The notes below the pieces were generated by a model. The model was not told where the DNA came from. It saw only the letters and a list, made by a program, of their open reading frames with translations, and ran no database searches. A DNA stretch of 5,252 nt from Gammaproteobacteria bacterium. Lineage in GTDB: Bacteria > Pseudomonadota > Gammaproteobacteria > Pseudomonadales > UBA3067. Location: assembly GCA_002402085.1 (NCBI GenBank), contig NVVB01000064.1, positions 5,937 through 11,188 of the forward strand. Direction: 5' to 3'. Below, piece after piece: positions 1-5,252 of the stretch (position 1 is its first letter; each line of letters opens with the position of its first letter). Made by a program: the position numbers and the translations under genes.

Positions 1-68
1 CGGAAGAACTGCGTCACACTAAGGCTCAAAAAATGCGCTTGGCTAGTCTTTCCAGGGCATATCAATAA
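1..68 (+). CDS. Possible C-terminal end of an unidentified plus-strand gene (partial)
   Basis: The frame starting at base 3 is open from the window edge to a TAA at 66-68 and gives about 21 residues ending in KMRLASLSRAYQ. The composition (Arg, Lys, Leu, Gln, with ordinary codons) looks like a real soluble C-terminus. Of the other two plus frames, one stops at 19-21 and the other is open to 73-75 but is rich in Cys and less protein-like. The fragment is too short to recognise a family. If real, this gene is convergent with the epoxide hydrolase, with about 350 bp of non-coding DNA between them. An open run this short could easily be chance, so the call is tentative. Confidence 0.33.
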   Translation, partial: EELRHTKAQKMRLASLSRAYQ

Positions 69-127
69 CGGCCTATGTTAGAACGTATCCGCCTGGGTAT
101 AGCGCCAGCGCTTAGCCGTCATCAAGA

Positions 128-143
128 GTGACTAAAAAGTCAC
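128..143. repeat. Perfect 6-bp inverted repeat (hairpin) in the convergent gap
   Basis: GTGACT and AGTCAC are perfect reverse complements separated by AAAA, giving a compact 16-base hairpin. It lies in a gap where two genes probably converge, so a role in transcription ending is possible. Neither strand has the following run of T expected of a Rho-independent terminator. It could equally be a protein-binding dyad or chance. Confidence 0.35.
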
Positions 144-355
144 CTTCACTTAAATACGTAAAAACTGATCCAGCATCCCAACATAAAAAACACCAAGCCG
201 CGCCCATAACGACCACGGCCAAGCGGCACCAAGAGCGAAACATTTGATTCTTTAACGGCCAAAAGCGTTTCTAGGCCCCTAAGCACCACACGTTCGCCTC
301 TTCCAAAACCACTACTTCCGCACAGTAAAAGGCAATTGCTCCTGTTCCCTCACCC

Positions 356-373
356 AACCATAACCATAACCAC
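356..373. repeat. Three tandem copies of a hexamer (AACCAT/C)
   Basis: AACCAT at 356-361, AACCAT at 362-367 and AACCAC at 368-373 form three adjacent hexamers, the last differing at its final base. They lie about 50 bases past the stop of the epoxide hydrolase. This is a short simple repeat with no assigned role. Confidence 0.55.
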
Positions 374-420
374 AGTTTATTTAGGGTCATCTATACGATA
401 GAGCTGAGGGCGGTTTCAAA

Positions 421-1554
421 TTACCAAATTTTCTCTGCGAACTTTCGGACATCTGCCGCTAATAACTGAGGCTGCTCAAGGGCTGCAAAATGTCCACCCT
501 TGTCCATCTCACTCCACTGCTGGATATTGTAAACTTTATCTGCCCAGACTCGCGGCGGGCACATGATCTCACGAGGGAATTGTGCGTAGCCTGTAGGCAC
601 CTCCACCCGCGTGGGTATTCCACCCTTAGGATTACCAAATACCTCGTAATAAAGACGCATTGACGAGGTAATGCTTTCGGTAAACCAATAAATAGAAATA
701 TCAGTCAATAATTCATCCCGGCTCACGGCATTTTCGATCGCACCATCACAATCAGTCCAAGCATGAAACTTCTCAGTAATCCATGCTGCCAAGCCTGTAG
801 GCGAGTCGTTCAATGCATAGCCTAAGGTTTGCGGCTTACTGCCCTGGATTTTTTGATAACCCGTGCCATGATCCTGAAACTCCTTAGCACGGCCCAGATT
901 CATCATTTCCGCAGGAGTAACCCCCTTCATGGGGTCTTCCGCCGGGGGGCGAACTGCAAGCATATTGACGTGAATGCCCTTCACCGTTTCTGGATACAAC
1001 ACACCGAGCCAACCCGTAATAATAGCGCCCCAGTCGCCGCCTTGGGCCATATAACTGGAGTAACCCAGCTTTTCCATGAGCTGATTGAAAACCGTTGCGA
1101 TCTGCTCAGCATCACAGCCCGGCTGCTTCGCCGCACTGGAAAAGCCATAACCCGGTAACGATGGACAAATCACATCAAAACTCACGGATGACGAAAGACC
1201 AAAAGACTCGGGGTCGGTCAGCATTGGGATGATTTTATAAAACTCCCAAATCGAACCAGGCCAACCATGGGACATTAATAATGGAATGCCTTTGCCATTG
1301 ACCGCTTTTTGATGAATGTAATGAACGTTAAAGTCGCCGATGTCAGTTTTATAATGATCGAACTTATTTAATTTCTCTTGTTGCGCATACCAATCAAAAT
1401 CATCTTTCCAGTACGCACACAATTCCTTGATGTACGTTAAATCAGTCCCGTATTGCCATCCCTCCCCTACTTCATCAGGCCAGCGCGTCAACTCTAATCG
1501 TTTTTTTAGATCATCCACCTGGGACTGATCAACATCAATAATAAATTTATCCAT
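421..1554 (-). CDS. Epoxide hydrolase, microsomal (EHN-domain) type, soluble
   Basis: This 377-residue alpha/beta-hydrolase opens epoxides to vicinal diols through a covalent ester intermediate. An N-terminal EHN domain (about residues 3-110, with FIIDVDQ and RWPDE) precedes the catalytic fold. The oxyanion motif HGWPG is at 96-100. The nucleophile is D174 in GGDWG, the base H355 in GGHFAALEQP, and the likely charge-relay acid E329 in FPREI. Two lid tyrosines that polarise the epoxide are Y233 (GTGYQKIQ) and Y302 (RLYYE). All five match mammalian microsomal epoxide hydrolase by position in the motifs (recalled, not aligned). Unlike that enzyme there is no N-terminal membrane anchor or signal peptide, so it should be cytoplasmic. 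The ATG at 1554 is followed at once by the EHN domain; a weak AAGAGA lies 9 bases upstream. It follows the DUF1415 gene by 42 bp on the same strand, suggesting cotranscription. The natural substrate is unknown. Confidence 0.95.
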   Translation of the reverse strand: MDKFIIDVDQSQVDDLKKRLELTRWPDEVGEGWQYGTDLTYIKELCAYWKDDFDWYAQQEKLNKFDHYKTDIGDFNVHYIHQKAVNGKGIPLLMSHGWPGSIWEFYKIIPMLTDPESFGLSSSVSFDVICPSLPGYGFSSAAKQPGCDAEQIATVFNQLMEKLGYSSYMAQGGDWGAIITGWLGVLYPETVKGIHVNMLAVRPPAEDPMKGVTPAEMMNLGRAKEFQDHGTGYQKIQGSKPQTLGYALNDSPTGLAAWITEKFHAWTDCDGAIENAVSRDELLTDISIYWFTESITSSMRLYYEVFGNPKGGIPTRVEVPTGYAQFPREIMCPPRVWADKVYNIQQWSEMDKGGHFAALEQPQLLAADVRKFAEKIW

Positions 1555-1596
1555 TGGGTTAGATCTCTTTTGCTAATGTCTATTTATAAAGAATGC

Positions 1597-2145
1597 TTAT
1601 TTTGGGGCAAGGCATTCCTTCAGTAAGTCGCTTAACTTGTCTCTACCCATGTCATTCAACAGGGCAATATTATTTTCGGGAATTAAATCGACGTCCGGGT
1701 AGTTTTCAATGGCAAGCGCTAAACCTTCTTCTCGAATAATATGCAACATGGCAAAGGGACTTCGATTGGTATAATTTTCCGCATCCTCTGGGTCCGTACC
1801 ACCGAACTGATACTCAGGATGAAAACTAGCAAGCTGATAAATGCCTTCTAAATCCAACTGCACCAGTAAATCATTCGCCAGCGCTAAAAAATGATTGTAT
1901 AGGAAAAAATCCTCCAATACATAAGGGTGGATCAACAGTGTGGTTTCGATTTCTGGCTGCTGATCTAGACGCTTAAATTCCGCCTCCAGATCTCCCAACA
2001 ATTGATCTTGCTCACGCGCGTTACTAACACAATACCGCACTCGGTTCTTGGCCAGCTCTCGCTTGGCAAATGGGCACAAATTCAGCCCGACCACTACACG
2101 CTGGACCCAGTTTTGGGTTGAAGTAATACAATGCTCGTGTGACAT
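1597..2145 (-). CDS. DUF1415 family protein of unknown function
   Basis: This 182-residue protein matches the DUF1415 family, a single-domain family of about this length with no established biochemical function. The hallmarks visible are W13 followed by VVGLNLCPFA (18-27), and a conserved central block LASFHPEYQFGGT (105-117) running into ENYTNRSPFAMLHIIRE (123-139). The conserved Cys24, His109 and Asn/Arg positions could form a ligand or metal site, but that is a guess. There is no signal peptide or membrane segment, so it is presumably cytoplasmic. The ATG at 2145 fits the family start, just before the conserved Trp, yet no clear Shine-Dalgarno sequence precedes it. The gene begins 69 bp after the 3' end of tRNA-Lys and ends 42 bp before the epoxide hydrolase, all on one strand. 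The family call is confident; any role is not. Confidence 0.9.
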   Translation of the reverse strand: MSHEHCITSTQNWVQRVVVGLNLCPFAKRELAKNRVRYCVSNAREQDQLLGDLEAEFKRLDQQPEIETTLLIHPYVLEDFFLYNHFLALANDLLVQLDLEGIYQLASFHPEYQFGGTDPEDAENYTNRSPFAMLHIIREEGLALAIENYPDVDLIPENNIALLNDMGRDKLSDLLKECLAPK

Positions 2146-2214
2146 AGCAGATCAAAGACAATCAATAAGGTAGATTAAGGCAGGTACGCTCAATAAAATG
2201 AGCCAAATAAAAAG

Positions 2215-2290
<76 letters not shown>

Positions 2291-2311
2291 GAGAAGAACT
2301 CCCGAGCCTGA

Positions 2312-2339
2312 ATTAAAACAAATTTATAAGACTTGTGCA
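2312..2339 (-). promoter_or_regulatory. Candidate sigma-70 promoter for tRNA-Lys (and perhaps the genes after it)
   Basis: On the minus strand TGCACA (2339-2334) is a four-of-six match to the -35 box and TTTAAT (2317-2312) a five-of-six match to the -10 box, with a 16-bp spacer. The stretch after the -10 box is GC-rich (GGCTCGGG), as is usual in stringently controlled stable-RNA promoters. Transcription would start near 2304, leaving a leader of about 14 bases before the mature tRNA. The -35 box begins only two bases after the T-run of the upstream terminator. Confidence 0.45.
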
Positions 2340-2341
2340 CT

Positions 2342-2423
2342 AAAAAAAAGCCAGCAGAAAAAAAGCCACCAATAGATCGGTCATCAAACAATCTATTGGC
2401 CTAATCACCCGAATTCTGCTGGC
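2342..2423 (-). terminator. Nested double Rho-independent terminator after the hydroxylase gene
   Basis: Read on the minus strand, an outer 10-bp perfect stem (GCCAGCAGAA at 2423-2414 with TTCTGCTGGC at 2359-2350) is followed by eight T (2349-2342). Inside it lies a 9-bp perfect stem (CCAATAGAT at 2399-2391 with ATCTATTGG at 2377-2369, 13-base loop). A short TGGC follows the inner stem and then seven T (2364-2358), which overlap the start of the outer right arm. Each stem therefore has its own U-tract. The outer arm starts 12 bases past the hydroxylase stop codon. No T-run follows on the plus strand, so it acts in one direction only. Confidence 0.85.
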
Positions 2424-2435
2424 CAGGCAATTCGC

Positions 2436-3614
2436 CTAAACAGCGTACAACGGGGCACTACAAGCTTGCAAAAATACTTCTGAACCGCTTTCTTCATTGG
2501 CCTTCTTGGCTAATGCCAATTCTTCTTCACTGGCATAGTGACGGTCCCACTCCAATACCATTGGATCAACCACGCGTCGCCACAAAGGAGGAAAGGCGCT
2601 CAACAGGATGGTGCCGGCATAACCGTAGGGCATCATAAGCGATTCAGGGTAGGCCTTTAAATCCCAAAACGGCGCATCCCCTCGCGAGTGGTGATCGGAA
2701 TGACGCGTTAAGTTATACATCCAAACACTACTAAAACGCTTGTTGGAATTCCACGAATGACGCGGCATCACTGGCGTGGTCATACGATTACGAACAATGC
2801 CGTAATGCTCGATAAAGTTAACAAACTCTAACAACGATTTGCCAGCCATCGACGTCACCAACCAACACACAACACCGAACCATCCGGCCGCAGAAAAAGC
2901 CAATACAAATAACGCTAGACTCATTAAGTTGCCACTCATCATGCGACTTTTAGGTCCCCAAATAGACGCGCCTATTTTATCTAAACGCGCCTTTTCAAGC
3001 GACCAAGCACCGAGGTAACAACCCACCGTAGACCGTACAATAAACCTATAAGTATTTTCACCACGTCGCGCCGTCGCTGGATCATCCGCGGTTCCTAAAC
3101 GAACATGATGACCATAAACATGCTCTATCGAAAATGAACAATCATTACTAAACGCGAGCAACCATCGACCAAAAAACATGGCCACTTTATCCGACGTGCG
3201 ATGCGTTAACTCATGGCCCACAATAGTCCCTCCAGCACCGATCATTACCGCAACAATCACACCCGACATTAATCCATCCAATAATGAAAATTCCGCATGA
3301 TTTCCCATTACATTCCAACCCAGACTTTCCAAGCTTGCGCCAATGCTAAGCCAATCGCCAGGTGCAATCTGCCACATAAATGCGACTAAAATTAAAAGTA
3401 GTAATGGCAAATGCGCGTACATAAAAATATTCAGTAGAAAGGTAAATTGAGGATTAGAATCTTCCACCTCATCCCCCAGCAAGGCATCTCCCAATAGGAT
3501 CACCAACAATCCAATGCCCATCAAATAGAACAACGCATCGCCACCATTTAAAATGGTCAATAACGCCATTAACATTGCAAATGGAAAAGCCATGTACCGC
3601 AGATAATAATTCAT
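2436..3614 (-). CDS. alkB: AlkB-type membrane diiron hydroxylase (alkane 1-monooxygenase family, with XylM-like ends)
   Basis: This 392-residue integral membrane diiron enzyme would hydroxylate a hydrocarbon at a terminal carbon using O2 and electrons from rubredoxin or ferredoxin. All nine histidines expected to bind the two irons are present: HELTH (H134, H138), EHVYGHH (H165, H169, H170), NFIEHYG (H270) and RHSDHH (H305, H308, H309). HSWNSN at 286-291 is also typical of AlkB. Hydrophobic segments lie near 7-22, 29-47, 57-80, 113-133, 227-258 and 326-343, with the histidine motifs on the cytoplasmic side in this family. The AlkB signature NYIEHYG reads NFIEHYG here. The N-terminus and the C-terminal WDRHYASEEELALAKKANEE resemble xylene monooxygenase XylM (recalled), so the substrate could be a chain or an aromatic side chain. 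The start at 3614 is supported by AGAAGG 7 bases upstream (3627-3622). No rubredoxin is fused or adjacent. A strong terminator follows. Confidence 0.9.
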   Translation of the reverse strand: MNYYLRYMAFPFAMLMALLTILNGGDALFYLMGIGLLVILLGDALLGDEVEDSNPQFTFLLNIFMYAHLPLLLLILVAFMWQIAPGDWLSIGASLESLGWNVMGNHAEFSLLDGLMSGVIVAVMIGAGGTIVGHELTHRTSDKVAMFFGRWLLAFSNDCSFSIEHVYGHHVRLGTADDPATARRGENTYRFIVRSTVGCYLGAWSLEKARLDKIGASIWGPKSRMMSGNLMSLALFVLAFSAAGWFGVVCWLVTSMAGKSLLEFVNFIEHYGIVRNRMTTPVMPRHSWNSNKRFSSVWMYNLTRHSDHHSRGDAPFWDLKAYPESLMMPYGYAGTILLSAFPPLWRRVVDPMVLEWDRHYASEEELALAKKANEESGSEVFLQACSAPLYAV

Positions 3615-3702
3615 CGATTTACCTTCTATTTATTTTTGTTCGTAACCGTCATCTTTCAGACTTTCCTAGCGCCATTACAAAAAATGACCCAGGACTGCTG
3701 CA

Positions 3703-3714
3703 AGTCAACTGACT
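3703..3714. promoter_or_regulatory. Small palindrome at the predicted hydroxylase transcription start (candidate operator)
   Basis: AGTCAACTGACT is a 5-bp inverted repeat (AGTCA/TGACT) around a 2-base centre. A further GACT at 3693-3696, also in inverted orientation to AGTC, lies just to its left. Relative to the candidate promoter it covers about +1 to +12, a place suited to repression. It does not show a clean T-N11-A LysR box, so the binding protein is unknown. Confidence 0.3.
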
Positions 3715-3720
3715 AAAAAT

Positions 3721-3749
3721 AGAATAGAGAGGAAGCGTATAACTAACAA
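3721..3749 (-). promoter_or_regulatory. Candidate sigma-70 promoter for the hydroxylase gene
   Basis: On the minus strand TTGTTA (3749-3744, four of six) and TATTCT (3726-3721, four of six) are separated by exactly 17 bp. The start would lie near 3714, about 100 bases upstream of the ATG. The boxes are modest matches, as expected if an activator is needed. Another TTGACT (3710-3705) lies downstream but has no -10 box at a workable distance. Confidence 0.33.
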
Positions 3750-3917
3750 ACGAAAAATATTTGATACTACGTGAATTTAATTAACCCAACGCAGTAATTG
3801 TAGAAGGCCTCGTAATCGGGTCTCACGGGCGCATTAGAAATAAAGTCAAAATAAAAACAAGCAGACCAGCAAGTCATCAGAAGCGTGAAGCAGCCGCGCT
3901 CAACAAGTCGTCTTTAC

Positions 3918-3949
3918 GGCACTGTTTTTGAGGCACTATTTTTGAGGCA
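3918..3949. repeat. 14-bp tandem repeat, 2.3 copies
   Basis: GGCACTGTTTTTGA (3918-3931) is followed directly by GGCACTATTTTTGA (3932-3945), differing at one base, and then by the first four bases GGCA (3946-3949). It starts 28 bases past the stop of the LysR gene. It is too short to call a functional array; slippage duplication is the simplest explanation. Confidence 0.7.
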
Positions 3950-3976
3950 ATCAACAACGGAAAAAGCGTCAGCTTG

Positions 3977-4885
3977 CTACGAAAAAACAGGCGGGTTGGG
4001 ATAATTTTGGACGACATTAAAAAACAGATCTTTGACGTATATAAGTACTTCGTCGTCTTTCTGCTCAGGGCGATAAACCGCAAACACCCCCATATCAGAC
4101 GTCACCACTTTCTTGATCGGCGCAATCAACGTGCGCGAATTGAGCTGATGAAGCACCAACGGAATATGCGCCATTAACACCCCCAAACCTTGCTCCGCGG
4201 CTCGAATGGCTGTGCCAGGCTCTTTGAACACCAACACATTAGGCGGCGAAAAGTCCTCCAACCCTTGATGCTTTGTCCACAATTTCCAACCTCGCAGGTC
4301 ATCGTGAATATCAATCAACGTCAGGTTTAAAAAATCACTGCTAGAAGCCACCGGATTAGCCTTGATATAATTACGCGTACACACCGGCATAATCCACGTA
4401 TCAATTACTTTTTCAACTTCAAGCTCAGGCCAATTTCCAGAACCGGCTCGAATCGCTAAATCAACATTTTCTTTGGCCAAATCCAGATTACGTATTTCGG
4501 TGTCAATCTGAAATTTAACTTCCGGAAATTTTTCTTTCGCCAGCGCAAGATAGGGCAAAATAAATTGTTCTGCGATGGAGCCAAGACACGTTAAGGTAAA
4601 AGTCCTCTGAATATGCCCATTGATAAATTTATTGGTGCCATGAATTAAGCGCTGCAACACCTCATCGACCAATGACAAGTATTCCTTTCCTGGCTCAGTC
4701 AGTTCCAAATCACGCGTCGAACGAATAAATAAAGCCGTGCCCAATAACTCTTCGAGAGATTTTATTTGGTGGCTTACCGCAGACGGCGTCAAATTTAATT
4801 CGCCCGCAGCTTGCTTAAAACTCAAACAGCGCGCCGCGACTCGGAATGTCTTTAATTGTGAGATACTGGGAATTAAATCAGACAT
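3977..4885 (-). CDS. LysR-type transcriptional regulator, GcvA-like
   Basis: This 302-residue protein has the usual LysR length and layout. Residues 8-66 form the winged helix-turn-helix, with the recognition region FKQAAGELNLTPSAVSHQIK (23-42) and the wing RSTRDLELTEPG (55-66). A linker helix (about 67-89) leads to the effector-binding domain (about 94-295). The block ENVDLAIRAGSGNWP (139-153) is typical of the GcvA-like subgroup. The effector cannot be read from the sequence. The ATG at 4885 gives the normal short lead before the helix-turn-helix, although no good Shine-Dalgarno precedes it. The gene lies upstream of, and in the same direction as, the hydroxylase gene, 362 bp apart; classic LysR targets are divergent, so control of the hydroxylase is possible but not shown. 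A dyad (4917-4935) just upstream of the start may serve autoregulation. Confidence 0.93.
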   Translation of the reverse strand: MSDLIPSISQLKTFRVAARCLSFKQAAGELNLTPSAVSHQIKSLEELLGTALFIRSTRDLELTEPGKEYLSLVDEVLQRLIHGTNKFINGHIQRTFTLTCLGSIAEQFILPYLALAKEKFPEVKFQIDTEIRNLDLAKENVDLAIRAGSGNWPELEVEKVIDTWIMPVCTRNYIKANPVASSSDFLNLTLIDIHDDLRGWKLWTKHQGLEDFSPPNVLVFKEPGTAIRAAEQGLGVLMAHIPLVLHQLNSRTLIAPIKKVVTSDMGVFAVYRPEQKDDEVLIYVKDLFFNVVQNYPNPPVFS

Positions 4886-4916
4886 ATTATTGTTGTTAGC
4901 TTACTCTGCATAGAAT

Positions 4917-4935
4917 CCAGGAATGTCGTTCCAGG
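4917..4935. promoter_or_regulatory. Inverted repeat upstream of the LysR gene (candidate autoregulatory site)
   Basis: CCaGGAA (4917-4923) and TTCCaGG (4929-4935) form an inverted repeat around TGTCG, with one A-A mismatch in each arm. It lies 32-50 bases upstream of the LysR start codon. A second AGGAAT (4942-4947) repeats the left half 23 bases away in direct orientation. A poor -10-like CATAAT (4951-4946 on the minus strand) precedes it, which would place the dyad just after the transcription start. LysR proteins commonly control their own genes, but this site is inferred only from symmetry. Confidence 0.33.
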
Positions 4936-5110
4936 CTTGTTAGGAATTATGTTAGAGAGGATTCAAGCTGAAAGCAAACCCTATTTACCTGACAGCCTAG
5001 TCTGGCCGCTGATGCGCAGAAACGAAACCTACCAGTCATCCGCTCGCCACTGCAAACAACAGCCCATTGATGCCAACAAAACAAGGACCTAGAAGAAATT
5101 AACCAACACC

Positions 5111-5252
5111 TTACGCTGGCGAATGAACCCCCACAGCAGCCCACGCCGCCGCTTCAAAGACACCGGAACACTCAAGCAAATCTTTGCCCTTACTGCCCCC
5201 CAACCAAACGCGCGCATAACTCTGTGCCGCCCCGATAATCAGCGATAAATAC
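5111..5252 (-). CDS. Possible C-terminal end of an unidentified minus-strand gene (partial)
   Basis: The minus-strand frame entering at the right edge (first full codon 5251-5249) is open for 46 codons to a TAA at 5113-5111. It reads YLSLIIGAAQSYARVWLGG at the start and ends GVFEAAAWAAVGVHSPA. G-rich first codon positions, frequent GCG alanine codons and a mixed hydrophobic/small-residue composition look like true coding sequence. The other two minus frames stop within 7 to 21 codons. I do not recognise the family. If real, the gene is upstream of the LysR gene on the same strand with a 225-bp gap. The run is short enough that chance is not excluded. Confidence 0.4.
   Translation of the reverse strand, partial: YLSLIIGAAQSYARVWLGGSKGKDLLECSGVFEAAAWAAVGVHSPA

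Larger units (their letters stand above)
69..420. other. Non-coding convergent intergenic region
   Basis: I see no convincing gene in these 352 bases. The stretch contains a perfect 6-bp hairpin (128-143), a small GC-rich palindrome AGCGC-CA-GCGCT (101-112), a threefold hexamer AACCAT/AACCAT/AACCAC (356-373) and a weak 5-bp hairpin TCTAT-ACG-ATAGA (390-402). None is followed by a T-run on either strand, so no classical intrinsic terminator can be assigned to the epoxide hydrolase that ends at 421. A short open frame of 18 codons at 75-131 is judged to be chance. Confidence 0.6.
3615..3976. other. Intergenic region between the LysR gene and the hydroxylase gene
   Basis: These 362 bases contain no gene I can support. 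They hold, from right to left in the direction of transcription, a weak 4-bp hairpin with four or five T (3975-3961), a 14-bp tandem repeat (3918-3949), a stretch without recognisable content (about 3750-3917), a candidate promoter (3749-3721) with a palindrome at its start point (3703-3714), a leader of about 90 bases, and the ribosome-binding site AGAAGG (3627-3622). The length suggests that the hydroxylase has its own promoter rather than depending on read-through from the regulator gene. Confidence 0.55.

Noticed and set aside
75..131. 18-codon frame MLERIRLGIAPALSRHQE in the left gap
   Set aside because: Too short, no ribosome-binding site, and no recognisable product. The shared MLERI start with the frame at 4949 is most simply coincidence.
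390..402. Hairpin TCTAT-ACG-ATAGA as terminator of the epoxide hydrolase gene
   Set aside because: Five weak AT-rich pairs and no T-run following on the minus strand.
829..1158. 109-codon open frame on the plus strand
   Set aside because: It lies wholly inside the epoxide hydrolase gene on the opposite strand, which has an intact active site; the plus-strand product has no recognisable domain.
2188..2203. Hairpin GCTCA/TGAGC between tRNA-Lys and the DUF1415 gene
   Set aside because: A 5-bp stem with an AT-rich loop and no T-run after it on the minus strand, so it is not called a terminator.
3961..3976. Possible terminator just after the LysR stop codon
   Set aside because: On the minus strand AAGC-TGAC-GCTT followed by only a few T gives a 4-bp stem, too weak to call.
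3877..4083. 68-codon minus-strand frame across the end of the LysR gene
   Set aside because: It overlaps the LysR gene in another frame and its composition is Ser/Lys/Ile-rich without any motif.
3974..4177. 67-codon plus-strand frame within the LysR gene
   Set aside because: Antisense shadow of the regulator's C-terminal domain.
4947..5144. 65-codon minus-strand frame right of the LysR gene
   Set aside because: Very rich in Cys, Ser, Trp and Arg, with no domain; it looks like random translation of non-coding DNA and overlaps a better candidate frame at its right end.

Overview
The window most likely comes from the chromosome of a gammaproteobacterium with moderate GC, possibly a marine or hydrocarbon-using lineage. 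The evidence is a DUF1415 protein (a family I associate mainly with gammaproteobacteria), a typical gammaproteobacterial tRNA-Lys with encoded CCA, and an AlkB-type hydroxylase. The sequence does not allow a genus to be named. There is no IS element, CRISPR array, phage gene or other clear mobile-element signature.

Layout, left to right. Positions 1-68 probably hold the last codons of a plus-strand gene that starts outside the window. Positions 69-420 are non-coding and lie between that gene and a convergent minus-strand gene. From there all confident genes are on the minus strand, so transcription runs right to left: a LysR-type regulator (4885-3977), a 362-bp gap, an AlkB/XylM-type membrane diiron hydroxylase (3614-2436), a nested double terminator (2423-2342), a tRNA-Lys(CTT) with its own candidate promoter (2290-2215), a DUF1415 protein (2145-1597) and a microsomal-type epoxide hydrolase (1554-421). 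Right of the regulator is a 225-bp gap. The edge (5252-5111) may carry the C-terminus of another minus-strand gene.

How the genes may work together. The membrane hydroxylase would oxidise a hydrophobic hydrocarbon at a terminal or side-chain carbon, using electrons from a rubredoxin or ferredoxin and a reductase that are not encoded here. Enzymes of this family can also epoxidise alkenes, and the epoxide hydrolase two genes downstream would convert epoxides to diols. The link is plausible, but the genes sit in different transcription units: the strong double terminator after the hydroxylase closes its transcript, and the tRNA promoter starts the next one. No terminator is visible between the tRNA and the two protein genes after it, so tRNA-Lys, DUF1415 and epoxide hydrolase may share a transcript. 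The LysR protein is the obvious candidate to control the hydroxylase, although the two genes are in tandem rather than divergent. A small palindrome overlaps the predicted hydroxylase start of transcription.

Nothing here is clearly a new biological system. The points most worth a second look are the mixed AlkB/XylM character of the hydroxylase, the nested terminator packed against the tRNA promoter, and the possible tRNA-mRNA cotranscript.
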